Positions 22,815 to 33,349 of a DNA stretch of 64,000 bases are shown piece after piece. How positions within the stretch are numbered: the first letter of the stretch is position 1; every line of letters starts with the position of its first letter. This stretch comes from Populus alba (Eukaryota; Streptophyta; Magnoliopsida; Malpighiales; Salicaceae). The notes beneath the pieces are model-generated. The model ran no database searches and was not told the origin of the DNA. It worked only from the letters and a program-made list of their open reading frames with translations. Made by a program: the position numbers and the translations under genes. The stretch covers positions 22,520,572 to 22,584,571 of the forward strand of contig NC_133286.1 in NCBI RefSeq assembly GCF_005239225.2, given 5' to 3'.

Positions 22815-23124
22815 TGTTAAATCTGCAGTTAAATGAATACTATTGAAATCTGCAGTTTAAATGAATAACAAAGGCAGAGAATTCTAGAAGAGAGAAAATT
22901 GAAGCGGAAACGGAAAGATAATAAATATTATAAATTAAGAATACCTACTTAAAGGCTTACCACTAAATTCAAAATGCTATAAATTCTCAACAAACATGAG
23001 AAATTATTGGATTACTATTAATAGGAGAATAATAGCAAAACTTGCAACCGACTTTGTTACGAAAAAATAAATCCAGAGACCAAGTCTAACTATCTTCAGA
23101 GACAAATTTTCATAGATTCTGACA
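22815..23124 (-). repeat. 3' LTR of Copia 1
   Basis: 310 bp starting TG and ending CA in plus orientation. A purine tract (minus strand AAGGAGGAGTG) lies next to it on the pol side. Confidence 0.7.
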
Positions 23125-24714
23125 CTCCTCCTTGAGATTTGCCTTGGACAAACCAAGTTTCATCCTTAGAAATTCCAGCCTTGATTTAGGGAGTGCTTTA
23201 GTCATTATATCAGCAAGTTGTATATTGGTTGGACAGTAATGAAGCTTTACAAGTAAATTCTTCTCAGCTTCTCTTATGGAGTGAAATTTCGCATTGATGT
23301 GCTTGGTCCTCCCATGTTGAACCGGATTTTGAGCAAGAGCAACGGTAGACTTGTTATCACAATAAAGCTCAGTTGGTGAGCTTTGTTCTTGGCCTAGATC
23401 AACAAGCAACTTGTTCAAGCATATTGCTTGATTTGTAGCAGCTGCTAAGGAAATATACTCTGCTTCAGTTGTGGATTGTGCCACCACTTCTTGCTTTTTA
23501 GCATTCCAACAAATTGCACCTGAACCAATTGTAAAAACATATTCAGAAGTGCTTTTCATATCATCAATACTCCCTGCCCAGTCACTGTCTGCATATCCAT
23601 TTAAATTTACTCCTCCTGACTTTGAGTACAAGATTCCAAGATCGGTTGTTCCTCTAATATACTTCAGCACCCTCTTGGCAACTCCCATGTGAGCATTGCT
23701 AGGTGAGCTCAGAAACCTTGACAGTAAACCAGCTGGGAACATCAAGTTAGGTCTGGTTGCTGTCAAGTATAGTAGGCTACCTACTAAACTTCTATATGCA
23801 GAGGGTATTTTAAGTTTCTCACCATCATTCTTTGAAATCTTCTCATTTTGTGCCAATGGAGTTGCTACTTCTTTGCATGATTCAAGCTTAAATCTCTTGA
23901 GTTGATCAACAACGTATTTCCTTTGTGAAACAAAAATACCCGAGCTGCATTGATGTATTTCCATTCCAAGAAAGTAGTTCATAATGCCAAGATCAGATAT
24001 CTCAAAAACATCTTGTATTTCTCTTTTGAATTCTGCCAGCAATTTGACATTGTTACTAGTCACTAGCATGTCATCAATATAGAGTGAAATTACTAGCTGT
24101 AGACCATCTTGATCTTGTTTCAAATACAAAGTAGCTTCATTTTCACTTCTCTTGAATCCCAGTTGAATCAGATGAGTATCAATTCTGCTGTATCAGGCCC
24201 TTGGTGCTTGCTTCAAGCCATAAAAAGCCTTGTGTAGCTTATATACTTTGTGTTCATGACTAGTAACTACAAAGCCTTCTGGTTGCTGAACATGGATTTC
24301 TTCGAGGAGTATCCCATTTAAAAAAGCAAACTTAACATCTAAATGATACACTTTCCATTCCTTTTGACCCGCAAGTGCAAGTAGAAGTCTAATGGTATCA
24401 TGCCTAGCAACTGGTGCAAAAGTATCACCATAATCCACTCCAGCAACTTGAGCAAAGCCTTTAACAACCAATCTAGCCTTGTGTCTGAAAATTGAACCAT
24501 CTGGATTGAATTTGGTTCTAAAAACCCACTTCACACCAATTTTCTTTTTGTTATGAGGAAGTTTTGTTAATTTCCAGGTTCCATTTCTTTCAATGGAATC
24601 AATTTCTGACTTCATAGCATCAATCCAAGCTGGAAATCTTACAGCTTCAGTGTAGCTTGTAGGCTCAACAAGTACCAGATTACATCTTTCATATACATCA
24701 GACAAAGGTCTCAC
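23110..24714 (-). pseudogene. Copia reverse transcriptase-RNase H polyprotein fragment
   Basis: Two collinear frames separated by one in-frame TGA (24193-24195) where the family has Trp. The first carries the RT N-terminal part (WVFRTKFNPDGS, ARLVVKGFAQ, YHLDVKFAFLNG, YGLKQAPRA). The second carries the RT active-site motif YIDDML, then RNase H (ADSDWAGS, STTEAEYISL, CDNKSTVALA) and the LADIMTKAL tail. More pol sequence continues to about 24890 in other frames. No longer functional. Confidence 0.9.
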
Positions 24715-24890
24715 CTTAAGTATTGATGTATATGAAAGTCCTTCAATGTCTGATTGATCTCCAGTTCCTCCTACTGTTGGTTCAAGAGCAGTTGTGGTTG
24801 TGTGATCAACTTCCTTTAAGTCCCACTTCCAACAGGAATTCGGGCTGTTACTGGAGGCTCTGATCCGGTCCCACTTTCAAGTACAGGTCC

Positions 24891-25172
24891 TTATTTAGAT
24901 TCTCATGGTAGTACGGAGCAAATTGGACTCTATACCTAATCCCTACCCTTACTCTGCTAAGAGAGTAACAGCACGCTGAACTTCCATTGGTATATCTGAA
25001 GCCAGGAAACTAAAAGAACAAGAAGATGCTAACCCCAAGTTTTTGGATTCATCACAAAATTTTGATTCCTTGGAAACTAATTCAAATTTAACACAGAGTT
25101 TCAATTTATAAAGCTACATTAATTTCATGGTGGAAGAAACTGTAGAAAAATCATATCTAAGTGAAATAAAGA
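24891..25172. other. 3' flank of LecRK-B2
   Basis: No gene seen; probable 3' UTR and downstream sequence. Confidence 0.4.
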
Positions 25173-26429
25173 TCATTCCTGACTGTAATTGCTAATTGTA
25201 CTATATGGAAATGGATTTGGAGCAGCAGGAACTTCAACAACTCCTTCAAGCATCTGTGTGACCTTCCTCATGGTGGGTCTGAGAGATGGATCCTCTTGAA
25301 TACACCAAATCCCGACCTTCAACAGACGCTCTAGTGTTGATATGTCATTCTTGGCCTCCATGTCATCTCCAATTAAAACATCCAAACTTCCATTCATATA
25401 GCAGTCATAAGCCCAATCAGTCAGTACTGGATTCTCTGCTTCACCGATCTCCAAATCTACATTTCTTCTACAACAGATGATCTCTATCAGCATGACACCG
25501 AAGCTATACACATCAACCTTCACAGTGATTGGTCTGTTCCGGAACCATTCAGGTGCAACATATCCTTTTGTTCCTCTAATAGCAGTTTGAGTTTTGCTCT
25601 GATCCATCACCAAAAGCTTTGCCAGTCCAAAATCAGATATTCGAGCATTGTAATAATTGTCAAGAAGTATGTTCTGAGGCTTTATATCACAGTGAATGAT
25701 TTGGGTGCCACATTCTTCATGCAGGTACAAGAGTCCTCTTGCAATGCCAAAGGCAATTTGGGTCCTTTGCTTCCAATTAGGCTTAGAGCATCCGAAAAGG
25801 AAGTTTGCTAGAGTGCCATTACTCAAGAACTCGTACACCAACAATCGATTCTGCCCTTCGTCACAAAATCCTAGCAACCGGACCAAATTCTTGTGATGCG
25901 TCTGGCCAATCACTTGTACTTCTGTTTTAAATTCTTTTTCCCCATCCTGAACCACTTTATCTAACTTCTTGACAGCAACAACCCTAGTAGAGCCTGCCTG
26001 TATTGTCCCCTTATAAACAGCACCAAAACCTCCTCTTCCCACCTCATCTTTGAAGTCATTTGTCGCTTCAGCGAGCACTTTGTATGTAAAATACCGCAAG
26101 TTTGTCTCCAAACCACTTCCACCTTCCTGAACTTTTTCAGTTTTCTTGCGATAAATGAAGGAAGAAGTGAGACAGAAAGCACCGACCAATACAAAGTTGA
26201 CAAATACAGAGGTACCAAGGACTACTGATCCAGTGATGAACTTAATGTCTGGTTTCTTTTTCTCTCCAGGAAGCTGAGGAGGAGACCTATCCAGAGGAAC
26301 ATAACCTTTCGGAAATTTGAGGAAAGCCTTCCCATTCATACCAATGTCAAATCTTCCATTCGAGAGTGGTAACTTCTTCTTCCAGCAGCCATCTCTAAAA
26401 ATGGCAACAGAACATAGACAATCATCCAA
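25173..26429 (-). pseudogene. LecRK-B2, N-terminal half missing
   Basis: A 418-codon open frame starts abruptly inside the PAN-like region (DDCLCSVAIF). It then carries the membrane helix (about residues 70-97) and a complete-looking kinase: GRGGFG loop, [23 protein letters not shown]. The signal peptide, lectin and EGF-like parts that LecRK-B3 has are absent; LecRK similarity stops at 26430. Without a signal peptide the product would not be a normal receptor. A relic of a missing N-terminal part may be the piece at 28095-28190. Alternatively it is a separate truncated copy. Confidence 0.85.
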
Positions 26430-26749
26430 GAAGGTATGGGGGTCGGCTAGATGTAATTAACCAAGAATGAGAAATTCTTCAAATTAAACCTAGAAGGTAT
26501 TATTTTAATTTTTTTTCTAGTTAATTTCATGTCAATTATTTTTTCTACTTAGCTTTAGTTTTTTTTTTTTGTTAGGTTTATTTTTACCTTTATATAAGTA
26601 GTTGATGTGTTATTTTTTTATTATATTATTGAATTCATAGACTTTTCAGAATATATTAAAGTTTTTTTAATTAATTTCTCTGTAGTTTCGTTAATCCTGG
26701 CAGAGAATTAAAATGGGACCGCAGGCTCGAGCATTAAAAAATAAAAAGA
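26430..26749. other. Junction region left of a solo LTR
   Basis: About 26515-26640 is a copy of the 8690-8822 repeat. No gene. Confidence 0.5.
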
Positions 26750-26754
26750 GGTGG

Positions 26755-27812
26755 TGTAACAGTGTTAAATGTGCACAAGGTGCACACTTCAGCAGGCTGT
26801 CCAAAACAATGCCTAAGGGTGCTGACAGCCATGCCAATAGTGAGATAAATCGGCAACGCAAATTTGTGCAGTTGTAGATTCGTCAAAGGAAAATTGGGTA
26901 GCGCAGATTATTGACGAACATGGACTGGATGCTAAAATGTTCTAGGCCAGGCAAGAAAACTCATCAGGGAGATAGGCTGGCGAGAACTGGGGCTCTCACG
27001 AAATTTAGCAGCACAGACAGTGGCATTCTGCACTCAGATGCAAGTTTGGCAGCGCAGAAATTGGCAACATGCACTTAAATGCAAATTCGGCAGCGCGCAA
27101 CAGCTTGTGCAAGTCATTGGTTTGACTTGGCACGATTTTAAACTTGGACGAAAGACTATCCAAGGCATGTGAGAAACTCAACAGATGACACAGCAAGAAC
27201 TGGCAATTGGGGCTGCTAGGTGGGCGTGCAGAATGTGAGTTAGTGGCAGTTATGGATATCCAAGATCATGGGATGATGGGGGCTAACCAGGGGTTGCTCT
27301 CAACCCACTAAGATCATGGGAGATCATTGGGGAAAACTACCCACTACTTGGAAGATAATGGAGCCATTATGTTCATGGGTGAACATAGGTGAGATAGTGT
27401 CTCACTACTTCCTTAAAAGTAGGAATGGGAGTTGTGCCTTGTAAATGCTTGTCTATAAATACTTTTTGCAGCTCTTAGTTGATAGGAGGCATGAATGGGG
27501 CATGTTCAGCATGTAGGGGCATGTAAGAACATGTAGAGTACGAGTTAGAGATAGCTTGGTGTAGCATGCAATCTTTGTGCATAGCACACATACGAATTTG
27601 TATATAGTTTCCTTTGTGTATGAGATTAATAAAGGTTGGGAAAGAGTTCCTGTAAAGCTTGTTGTGCATTTTGATTATCTTATTCTACTTGTGTATTCCG
27701 CTTGCTTAATTACTAAGCAAACACGAAAGGGATTGGTGAGGGAAGGTTGAGTCTAGTGAGAGACTAAGTTGTCGCACGAGTTTATTTGAGAGCGAAAAAT
27801 TACCCGGTGACA
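26755..27812 (+). mobile_element. Solo LTR
   Basis: 1058 bp starting TGTAAC and ending GTGACA, flanked by the 5-bp duplication GGTGG (26750-26754 and 27813-27817). It has a TATA box (TCTATAAATAC near 27452) and a polyadenylation signal (AATAAAGG near 27629) in the order expected for U3-R-U5 on the plus strand. There is no internal region, so it arose by recombination between two LTRs. The family is not identified. Confidence 0.85.
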
Positions 27813-27817
27813 GGTGG

Positions 27818-28094
27818 GTTCTCTTGTGTTTGTGTGTATTCGCACGCAACTAGCAAGACTGCCCTCTCTGTTAACAAAACATTAAACAGAATCTTGACAA
27901 TCTTACCTCCAACTCACTTGCATGAGAGCATCCTTGCTGGCCAACGAAAAACAGCAACATGGGATATAACTAGAGGGAGGTGCACATGGTGACAGATTTT
28001 ATATTTTGAAAATCTGCTACCTTGAAGATTTAACACCTTAGTGATAACTAATTGAAAAAAATGCGTCTAGCTGTCGAATTTCTTTCTTTGTTGT
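27818..28094. other. Unassigned sequence
   Basis: No gene recognised. Separates the solo LTR from the LecRK relic. Confidence 0.3.
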
Positions 28095-28195
28095 CTCCGT
28101 AGTGTGAGTAGGCAACAATGTATCAGTAGGTTCGCTGAAACTCTTTGCCTCGAGGATCAGCAACCACCAGCCCACGATTTTCATAATAATTTTCT
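28095..28195 (-). pseudogene. LecRK-B lectin-domain relic
   Basis: Two short stretches match LecRK-B3: 28103-28145 (as 30985-31025, 'gtaggcaacaatgtatcag') and 28146-28180 (as 31130-31165, 'cagcaa-ca-cagcccacgat'). About 105 bp between them has been lost, so this is an internally deleted N-terminal remnant. A LINE tail inserted just beyond it. Confidence 0.7.
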
Positions 28196-28212
28196 TCAAA
28201 ATGCTTTGTGTT

Positions 28213-28635
28213 TTTTTTTTTTTATAGTAAACGAGATAATTATATATTAATAAAGCAGCCCCATCAAGTAAGTGGGGCTGAACGAAAGATAGAATACAAT
28301 GGGAATATGAAGAAAGAAAAGACCAAAGTGAAGAGGGACTTAATTAGTTAGTCCAGTTCATAATACATTCAGGATTTCTAAAAAGATCTGAACCTGTATA
28401 GCTGAAATTTGTAACTGAGGACTTCAACCAGAAAGCCAAACGGTGAAAAGTGAGATAAAAAATCATATCCCAATCAGGAGCCTTGGATTTGAAGATTAGG
28501 CGGTTGCGCGCTATCCAAATTGACCAATACAGACCTTTACAGAGGAGGGTAATAGCACGTCGCTGAAATTTTCCATTAATCAATCTGGACCATTCCTTCA
28601 GATTTTGATTTGGGTCTTTGTGCAGACAACCTTAA
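28213..28635 (-). mobile_element. 5'-truncated LINE (non-LTR retrotransposon) tail
   Basis: A T run at the left (poly-A on the minus strand) and a 17-bp target duplication, tcaaaatgctttgtgtt, at 28196-28212 and 28636-28652. A short minus-strand frame contains KGLYWSIWIARNRLIF, resembling the W(x)IWxxRNxxxF motif at the C-terminal end of plant LINE reverse transcriptases. Typical 5'-truncated insertion. Confidence 0.85.
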
Positions 28636-28652
28636 TCAAAATGCTTTGTGTT

Positions 28653-29048
28653 CTTACGAAAACAGGAGGGGAATGGCCCTCGATTTACATTCAGGAAGTG
28701 GTAAAAATCGAGCACTAATCTTGAGGAAAACCATACTAATGATTGTAAATTCTAGTAATCCGTGATGATGCTCTTCTGAAAAAATGATAAGTCATTTTAA
28801 ACTTACAATCAGAGAGCAGTAAAATTTGAGAAATAATCTTGACGAAATCCATGTTACTGTAATAAACACTCAGCTGTGGACAAGATGAAAAGCTTCTTGA
28901 AGAAAACTATAATGTTTTGCACTTCTATCAAGAAGAATTGGTTGAGAAATGAATATACTGGCAACAGATGAATCATTAGATAGAGTATGGATTCAACCAC
29001 AGCCAGAAAAATCATAACTAGTTGAAATTAAGGCAGTTACTGTTGTGT
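28653..29048. other. 3' flank of LecRK-B3
   Basis: No gene seen; probable 3' UTR and downstream sequence. Confidence 0.4.
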
Positions 29049-31471
29049 TCAGGAGCTGCTAATTTCACTGAACGGGAACGGATTCGGGGGAGCGGGAACT
29101 TCAACAACTCCTTCAAGCATCTGTGTCACCTTCCTCATGGTGGGTCTAAGAGATGGCACCTCTTGAATGCACCAAATTGCAACCTTCATAGACCTCTCTA
29201 GTGTTGATACGTCATTCATGGCGTCCATGTCATCTTCAATCAAAGCGTCAAGCGTTCCATGCCTATAGCAGTCATAAGCCCAGTCAGTCAATATAGCTCC
29301 AGTTCCACTGATCTCCAGATCTACACTTCTCCGACAGCAGATGATCTCTAGCAGCAAGACACCAAAGCTATAGACATCAACCTTCACAGTGACTGGTGTG
29401 TTCCTGAACCATTCAGGAGCAACATATCCTTTTGTTCCTCGGATGGCAGTTTTGGTTTGGCTCTGATTAATCGCCAAAAGTTTTGCCAATCCAAAATCTG
29501 ATATCCGAGCATTGTAGTAGTCATCAATAAGAATGTTCTGGGGCTTTATGTCACAGTGAATGATTTGGGTGCTACATTCTTCGTGTAGGTACAAGAGTCC
29601 TCTTGCAATGCCGAAGGCAATCTGAGTTCTTTGCTTCCAACTAGGCCTTAAGCTTCCAAAAAGAAAATCGGCTAGAGTGCCATTACTCAAGAACTCATAC
29701 ACCAACAAACGATGCTGCCCCTCGTCACAAAATCCTAACAATCGGACCAAATTCTTGTGATGCGTCTGACTGATCACGTTCACTTCGGTTTTGAATTCCT
29801 TCTCACCATGTTCAACCACGCCATCTAACTTCTTCACAGCAATAAAATTAGTAAAACCTGTTTTTATCGCACCTTTGTAAACACCACCAAAAGCTCCTCT
29901 CCCCAGTTCATCCTGGAAGCCTTCTGTAGCTTCTGTGAGCTCTTTGTATGTAAATGAACGCAAGTTTGACTCCACATTGTTTTCTTCTCGAACATTTGCT
30001 ACTTTGTTGCGGTAAATGAAGGAAGAACAGAAACATAATGTACTGATCAATATAAAGTTGACAAATACAGAGCTAACCAAGAGCACTATTCCTGTGATGA
30101 CCTTAATGTCCCTTTCCGTCTTCGTTTCAGGAATCTGAAGACCAGGATTCCCGGGAGGGATATCACCTTTCTTAAATTTGATGAAAGTCTTCCCGTTAAA
30201 ACCACTGTCAACTTTTCCATTCGAAAGTGGTAACTTCTTCTTCCAGCAGTTGTTGCCTAAAAAGATGACAGCCCCACACAGACAGTCATTCAAGCAAGCT
30301 TTTCTGCACTGCTCTTCATTTTGAGGTTGTAAATGTTCTGCACATCACCTGATGGATAATCAACATATCTTAGCTCAACAAAATCATACAGATCTTCTGA
30401 GGAATTTTTTCCATTATCTTTGCAGCTTATTGCGAAATTTGGTATGCAGCTTCCATGCTTGTCATTCTGATCAAGCAAAGAAAATTCTTGTGGACAAGTA
30501 CAATTGGGCCTTCGATCAACACTTAGGCTGCAGATGCTGTTGTATCCACACGCTCCACTACCCCAAATTGAATTAAAGTTGCATATATTTTCTGGTTCAG
30601 ACCTGACTGGTGACCAGCTTCTAATAGAAGAGGATGTTTTCGGGTATGAATATTGAGTGAAAACACCATCAAAATTGAGAGTTGCCCTACGGTAGAAGCC
30701 TGTAGTAGGAAGTGCTGTTTTTGTGAGATCCTCTCTCAGCCCATTTCTTCTCAATATGTACATGTAGCCTGACTCATTGAAGATCAATCGATAACCAGAA
30801 TTTGATGAATTTGAAACATCAGAAGTTCCACTTCTATAGTAGTCGTCGTAAGCAAATTTGGTTGGCGAGTTCATGGAATTCAGCACAAGATTTCCATTAT
30901 CAAGCAAACGGAGCTGGAATCTCCCCAGCGAAAAGTTGGTCTCCGTCCTTCGAGAAGAAACCACCCCTCAAACCTCCATAATCTGAGTAGGCAACAATGT
31001 ATCAGTGGGATTGTTGAAACTCTCCCACAACCTGTCAGAATTTCTTTTTTGAAGCACGAAGTTGCCAGTGTCATTCATAACACCTGACGAAACTGCACCT
31101 AGAAGGATTCGAGATGTCCATATTAGATTGCCTTGAGGATCAGCAAGCAACAGCCCACGATCATCAGTCAGCTCCACCTTCGATCCCCTTGGTACAGCAG
31201 GATCATCTGTAGGATCCTCTCCAATTGCATACCAAACTACGGTCTTCTCAGGAATCTTTTCATACCAAATGGACAACAAGGAATAATCCTTGTTCTCCAG
31301 CTGGCGAAACCCGAATGCAAATTCACCAGAAGCAGAAAGCCATGAAGGAGAATCATCAGTTGCAGTGATGGATGCTCCCACGGGTACTCTTCCGTTAGTT
31401 TGAGCAGCAGCCATGAATGGTAACAGTAACATTACTACTAGGAATATAAAATCAAAACTAGAAGAAGCCAT
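29049..31471 (-). pseudogene. LecRK-B3, near-complete with two lesions
   Basis: G-type lectin receptor kinase with signal peptide (MASSSFDFIFLVVMLLLPFM), B-lectin region (WESFNNPTDTLLP), EGF-like segment (CTCPQEFSLLD), PAN-like segment (MNDCLCGAVIF), membrane helix and full kinase ([29 protein letters not shown]). Two breaks: an in-frame TGA at 30968-30970, where relatives have an Arg codon (one C-to-T change), and a frameshift near 30325-30345 inside the PAN-like segment. The locus length of 2423 bp is one short of a multiple of three, which fits one missing base. The kinase half (29049-30293) is fully open. It could be functional in another allele. A start at 31543 is possible but adds residues before the signal peptide. 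Confidence 0.9.
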
Positions 31472-32860
31472 TCCTGGAAATTTTTTTAACTCACTGGTAC
31501 CAAAAAAAGTAACATATTTAAGCACACAAATGGTCCATGACAAGGGAAAAGTCCAGAGTTTTCAGTCAACATATAAACTCATGCTAAATGAACCTAAATT
31601 TATTGGCTAATAAATCATTATCAGCAAGAAAAAAGCTCATTGAAACCTTCCAATACGAAGACTTCTCAATTGCCAACTGCATTTTTCAACCAGTCCTTGT
31701 CCTCTAGGGGGCAGATATATTTAAAAAATGTACCGCATCATGGAAGTTACCGCGTCATGGAAGTTCTAATCAAAGAAAAAAGGACCAAGAGGCACCATTG
31801 TCAACGAATTGCCTGTGTAACCTTTCTTGTGCAAAGACTTGGCCAGATGCCATTTTCAAGATGCATTCCCGTATCAAACAACTTTGCTACGCTTGTACTT
31901 CTTGCACTTTCCTTGCATTAGAAAAAATACCACGACCATGGCCAGATAAATCTAAATCCAAGCTTTTAGTCATATTTGTCATACCGGCTCATACCAAATT
32001 ATCGAATAAATTCAAATCAATTATTTTTATTAAAATAAATTGTTTTGTTTTAAAAAAAATCTTTAAAGTTGACTCAAACAGGTGAATACCTTTCTATAGT
32101 TTAATTTAAAGTCCGATCCAAGTTGACTTCAAATTTTAAGTGTTCAAGTTAGACTACATTTAACAACTACGCTTTTAATAAGTTCACAACCTATATCAAA
32201 ACAAGAAAAAACAATCTTTTTTCTCCAGTTTTGCCTGAGAATTGTACTTGTTTTGTTTCCTCAATGCAATCAATAAAAACCCTACCATGACATTTTCAGG
32301 ATCCGCAGCTTCTAATTCGTTATTTGAACTTTGAAAAAAGACCTCATGGGTAAGGCTAAACAGTGTTATGGCGAAAATCTAAACACCAAGTTGGCAAGTT
32401 GTGCAGTCAAGTCCTCCTCCAATTTGAAAATATGATTAATGTTTCAGCTCAACATGAAAAATAAAAGGATGGTCTAGGTTTTTTACCATGAGAAAAGCAA
32501 ATAGAAGCATTAACTATTACCCCAAGACTGAGTAAATTCTTCAAGTAAGCATGTTAGACAGATTCTTGCTCCCAGGAGTGGTGAAAGTGCTGTAACTAGT
32601 AGATGTACGGTAGAATCCCGCAGCAGTATATACTGTATCTATGCTGAGTGCATGTTCCAGACAGTAAATAGCAACTGTAACTTCAGACCACAACACAAAA
32701 AGTAACCATTCTGCAAGGGAGAAAATATCCCAATGATTTGAACTAAGCATTCCAACTACAAAGTTATCGTTTCAGTTTCCAGCAATACATAACAGGAAAT
32801 ATACTGCACTGAGAGGGGGAAGAAGAATTTGTGAGGTCTTAAATGTATTGAAGAGTAATT
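31472..32860. other. Upstream region of LecRK-B3 and unassigned sequence
   Basis: Holds a TTAAATATG TATA-like motif (minus strand, about 31509-31517) and the conserved 'caaatggtccatgacaaggg' block. Further right, AT-rich sequence without a supported gene. A 69-codon minus-strand frame at 32541-32750 shows no family motif. Confidence 0.4.
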
Positions 32861-32865
32861 ATTTC

Positions 32866-33095
32866 ATGTGTGGCCTTGCACTCCTCTGCATTAGCTTGGT
32901 CCATGCCTACAAAAACAAGTTACAAATTGCTCCTTACTGAACACAGTCTCTATGGAAAAAGCACATGTGAGGGAGAAGTACCTATAGTTGCCCTAAATCC
33001 TTCTTCGGCCTTGCTCGTTTTCTCCTCGGCTTTTCGTCGTGCCTTCACAATCAAAGCTACTGTTCTCCACTGCTGGCTTAGAAGGGGAAAAACTA
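32866..33095 (-). pseudogene. Possible last two exons of an unidentified gene
   Basis: On the minus strand, a stretch from about 33082 reads QQWRTVALIVKARRKAEEKT and then SKAEEGFRAT up to a potential donor (G|gtactt) near 32983. A second piece after an acceptor (tttttgtag) near 32911 continues in phase: G-MDQANAEECKATHEIITL, then a stop. Charged, coiled-coil-like composition and matching phases suggest real exons. I cannot name the protein. The 5' part is absent, and a Copia element begins about 110 bp away. Confidence 0.35.
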
Positions 33096-33201
33096 AAAAG
33101 CATGTGTCCGTTCAAACTCACGCATCCGCATACATTGGCACACAAACAGAACATTTTGGAGACTGGACAAATAATTGTGCTAAGAAACAATTAGAAAAAG
33201 T

Positions 33202-33342
33202 TGAGAATAATTAGGAGGCTTAACCTAATAGTTAGCCAACCCTTTCTATATTTATGAGTAGGGAAATATACAATAGTAAAGGTGGAGATTACCACATAAG
33301 AATATGACTACAATATTTCCTATATAGTTACATTCTATAATA
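33202..33342 (-). repeat. 3' LTR of Copia 2
   Basis: Boundaries are inferred: the purine tract TTTGAGAGGGCG (minus strand) precedes 33342, and a plus-strand TG begins at 33202. Unusually short. The terminal dinucleotide near the purine tract reads TA instead of TG. Confidence 0.6.
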
Positions 33343-33349
33343 CGCCCTC

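Larger units (their letters stand above)
22815..24890 (-). mobile_element. Truncated Copia retrotransposon 1
   Basis: A 3' LTR and pol sequence on the minus strand; the 5' LTR, gag and integrase are missing. The 22815 boundary is fixed by loss of alignment with the LecRK-B1 upstream region. The right boundary near 24890 is approximate. Confidence 0.8.
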
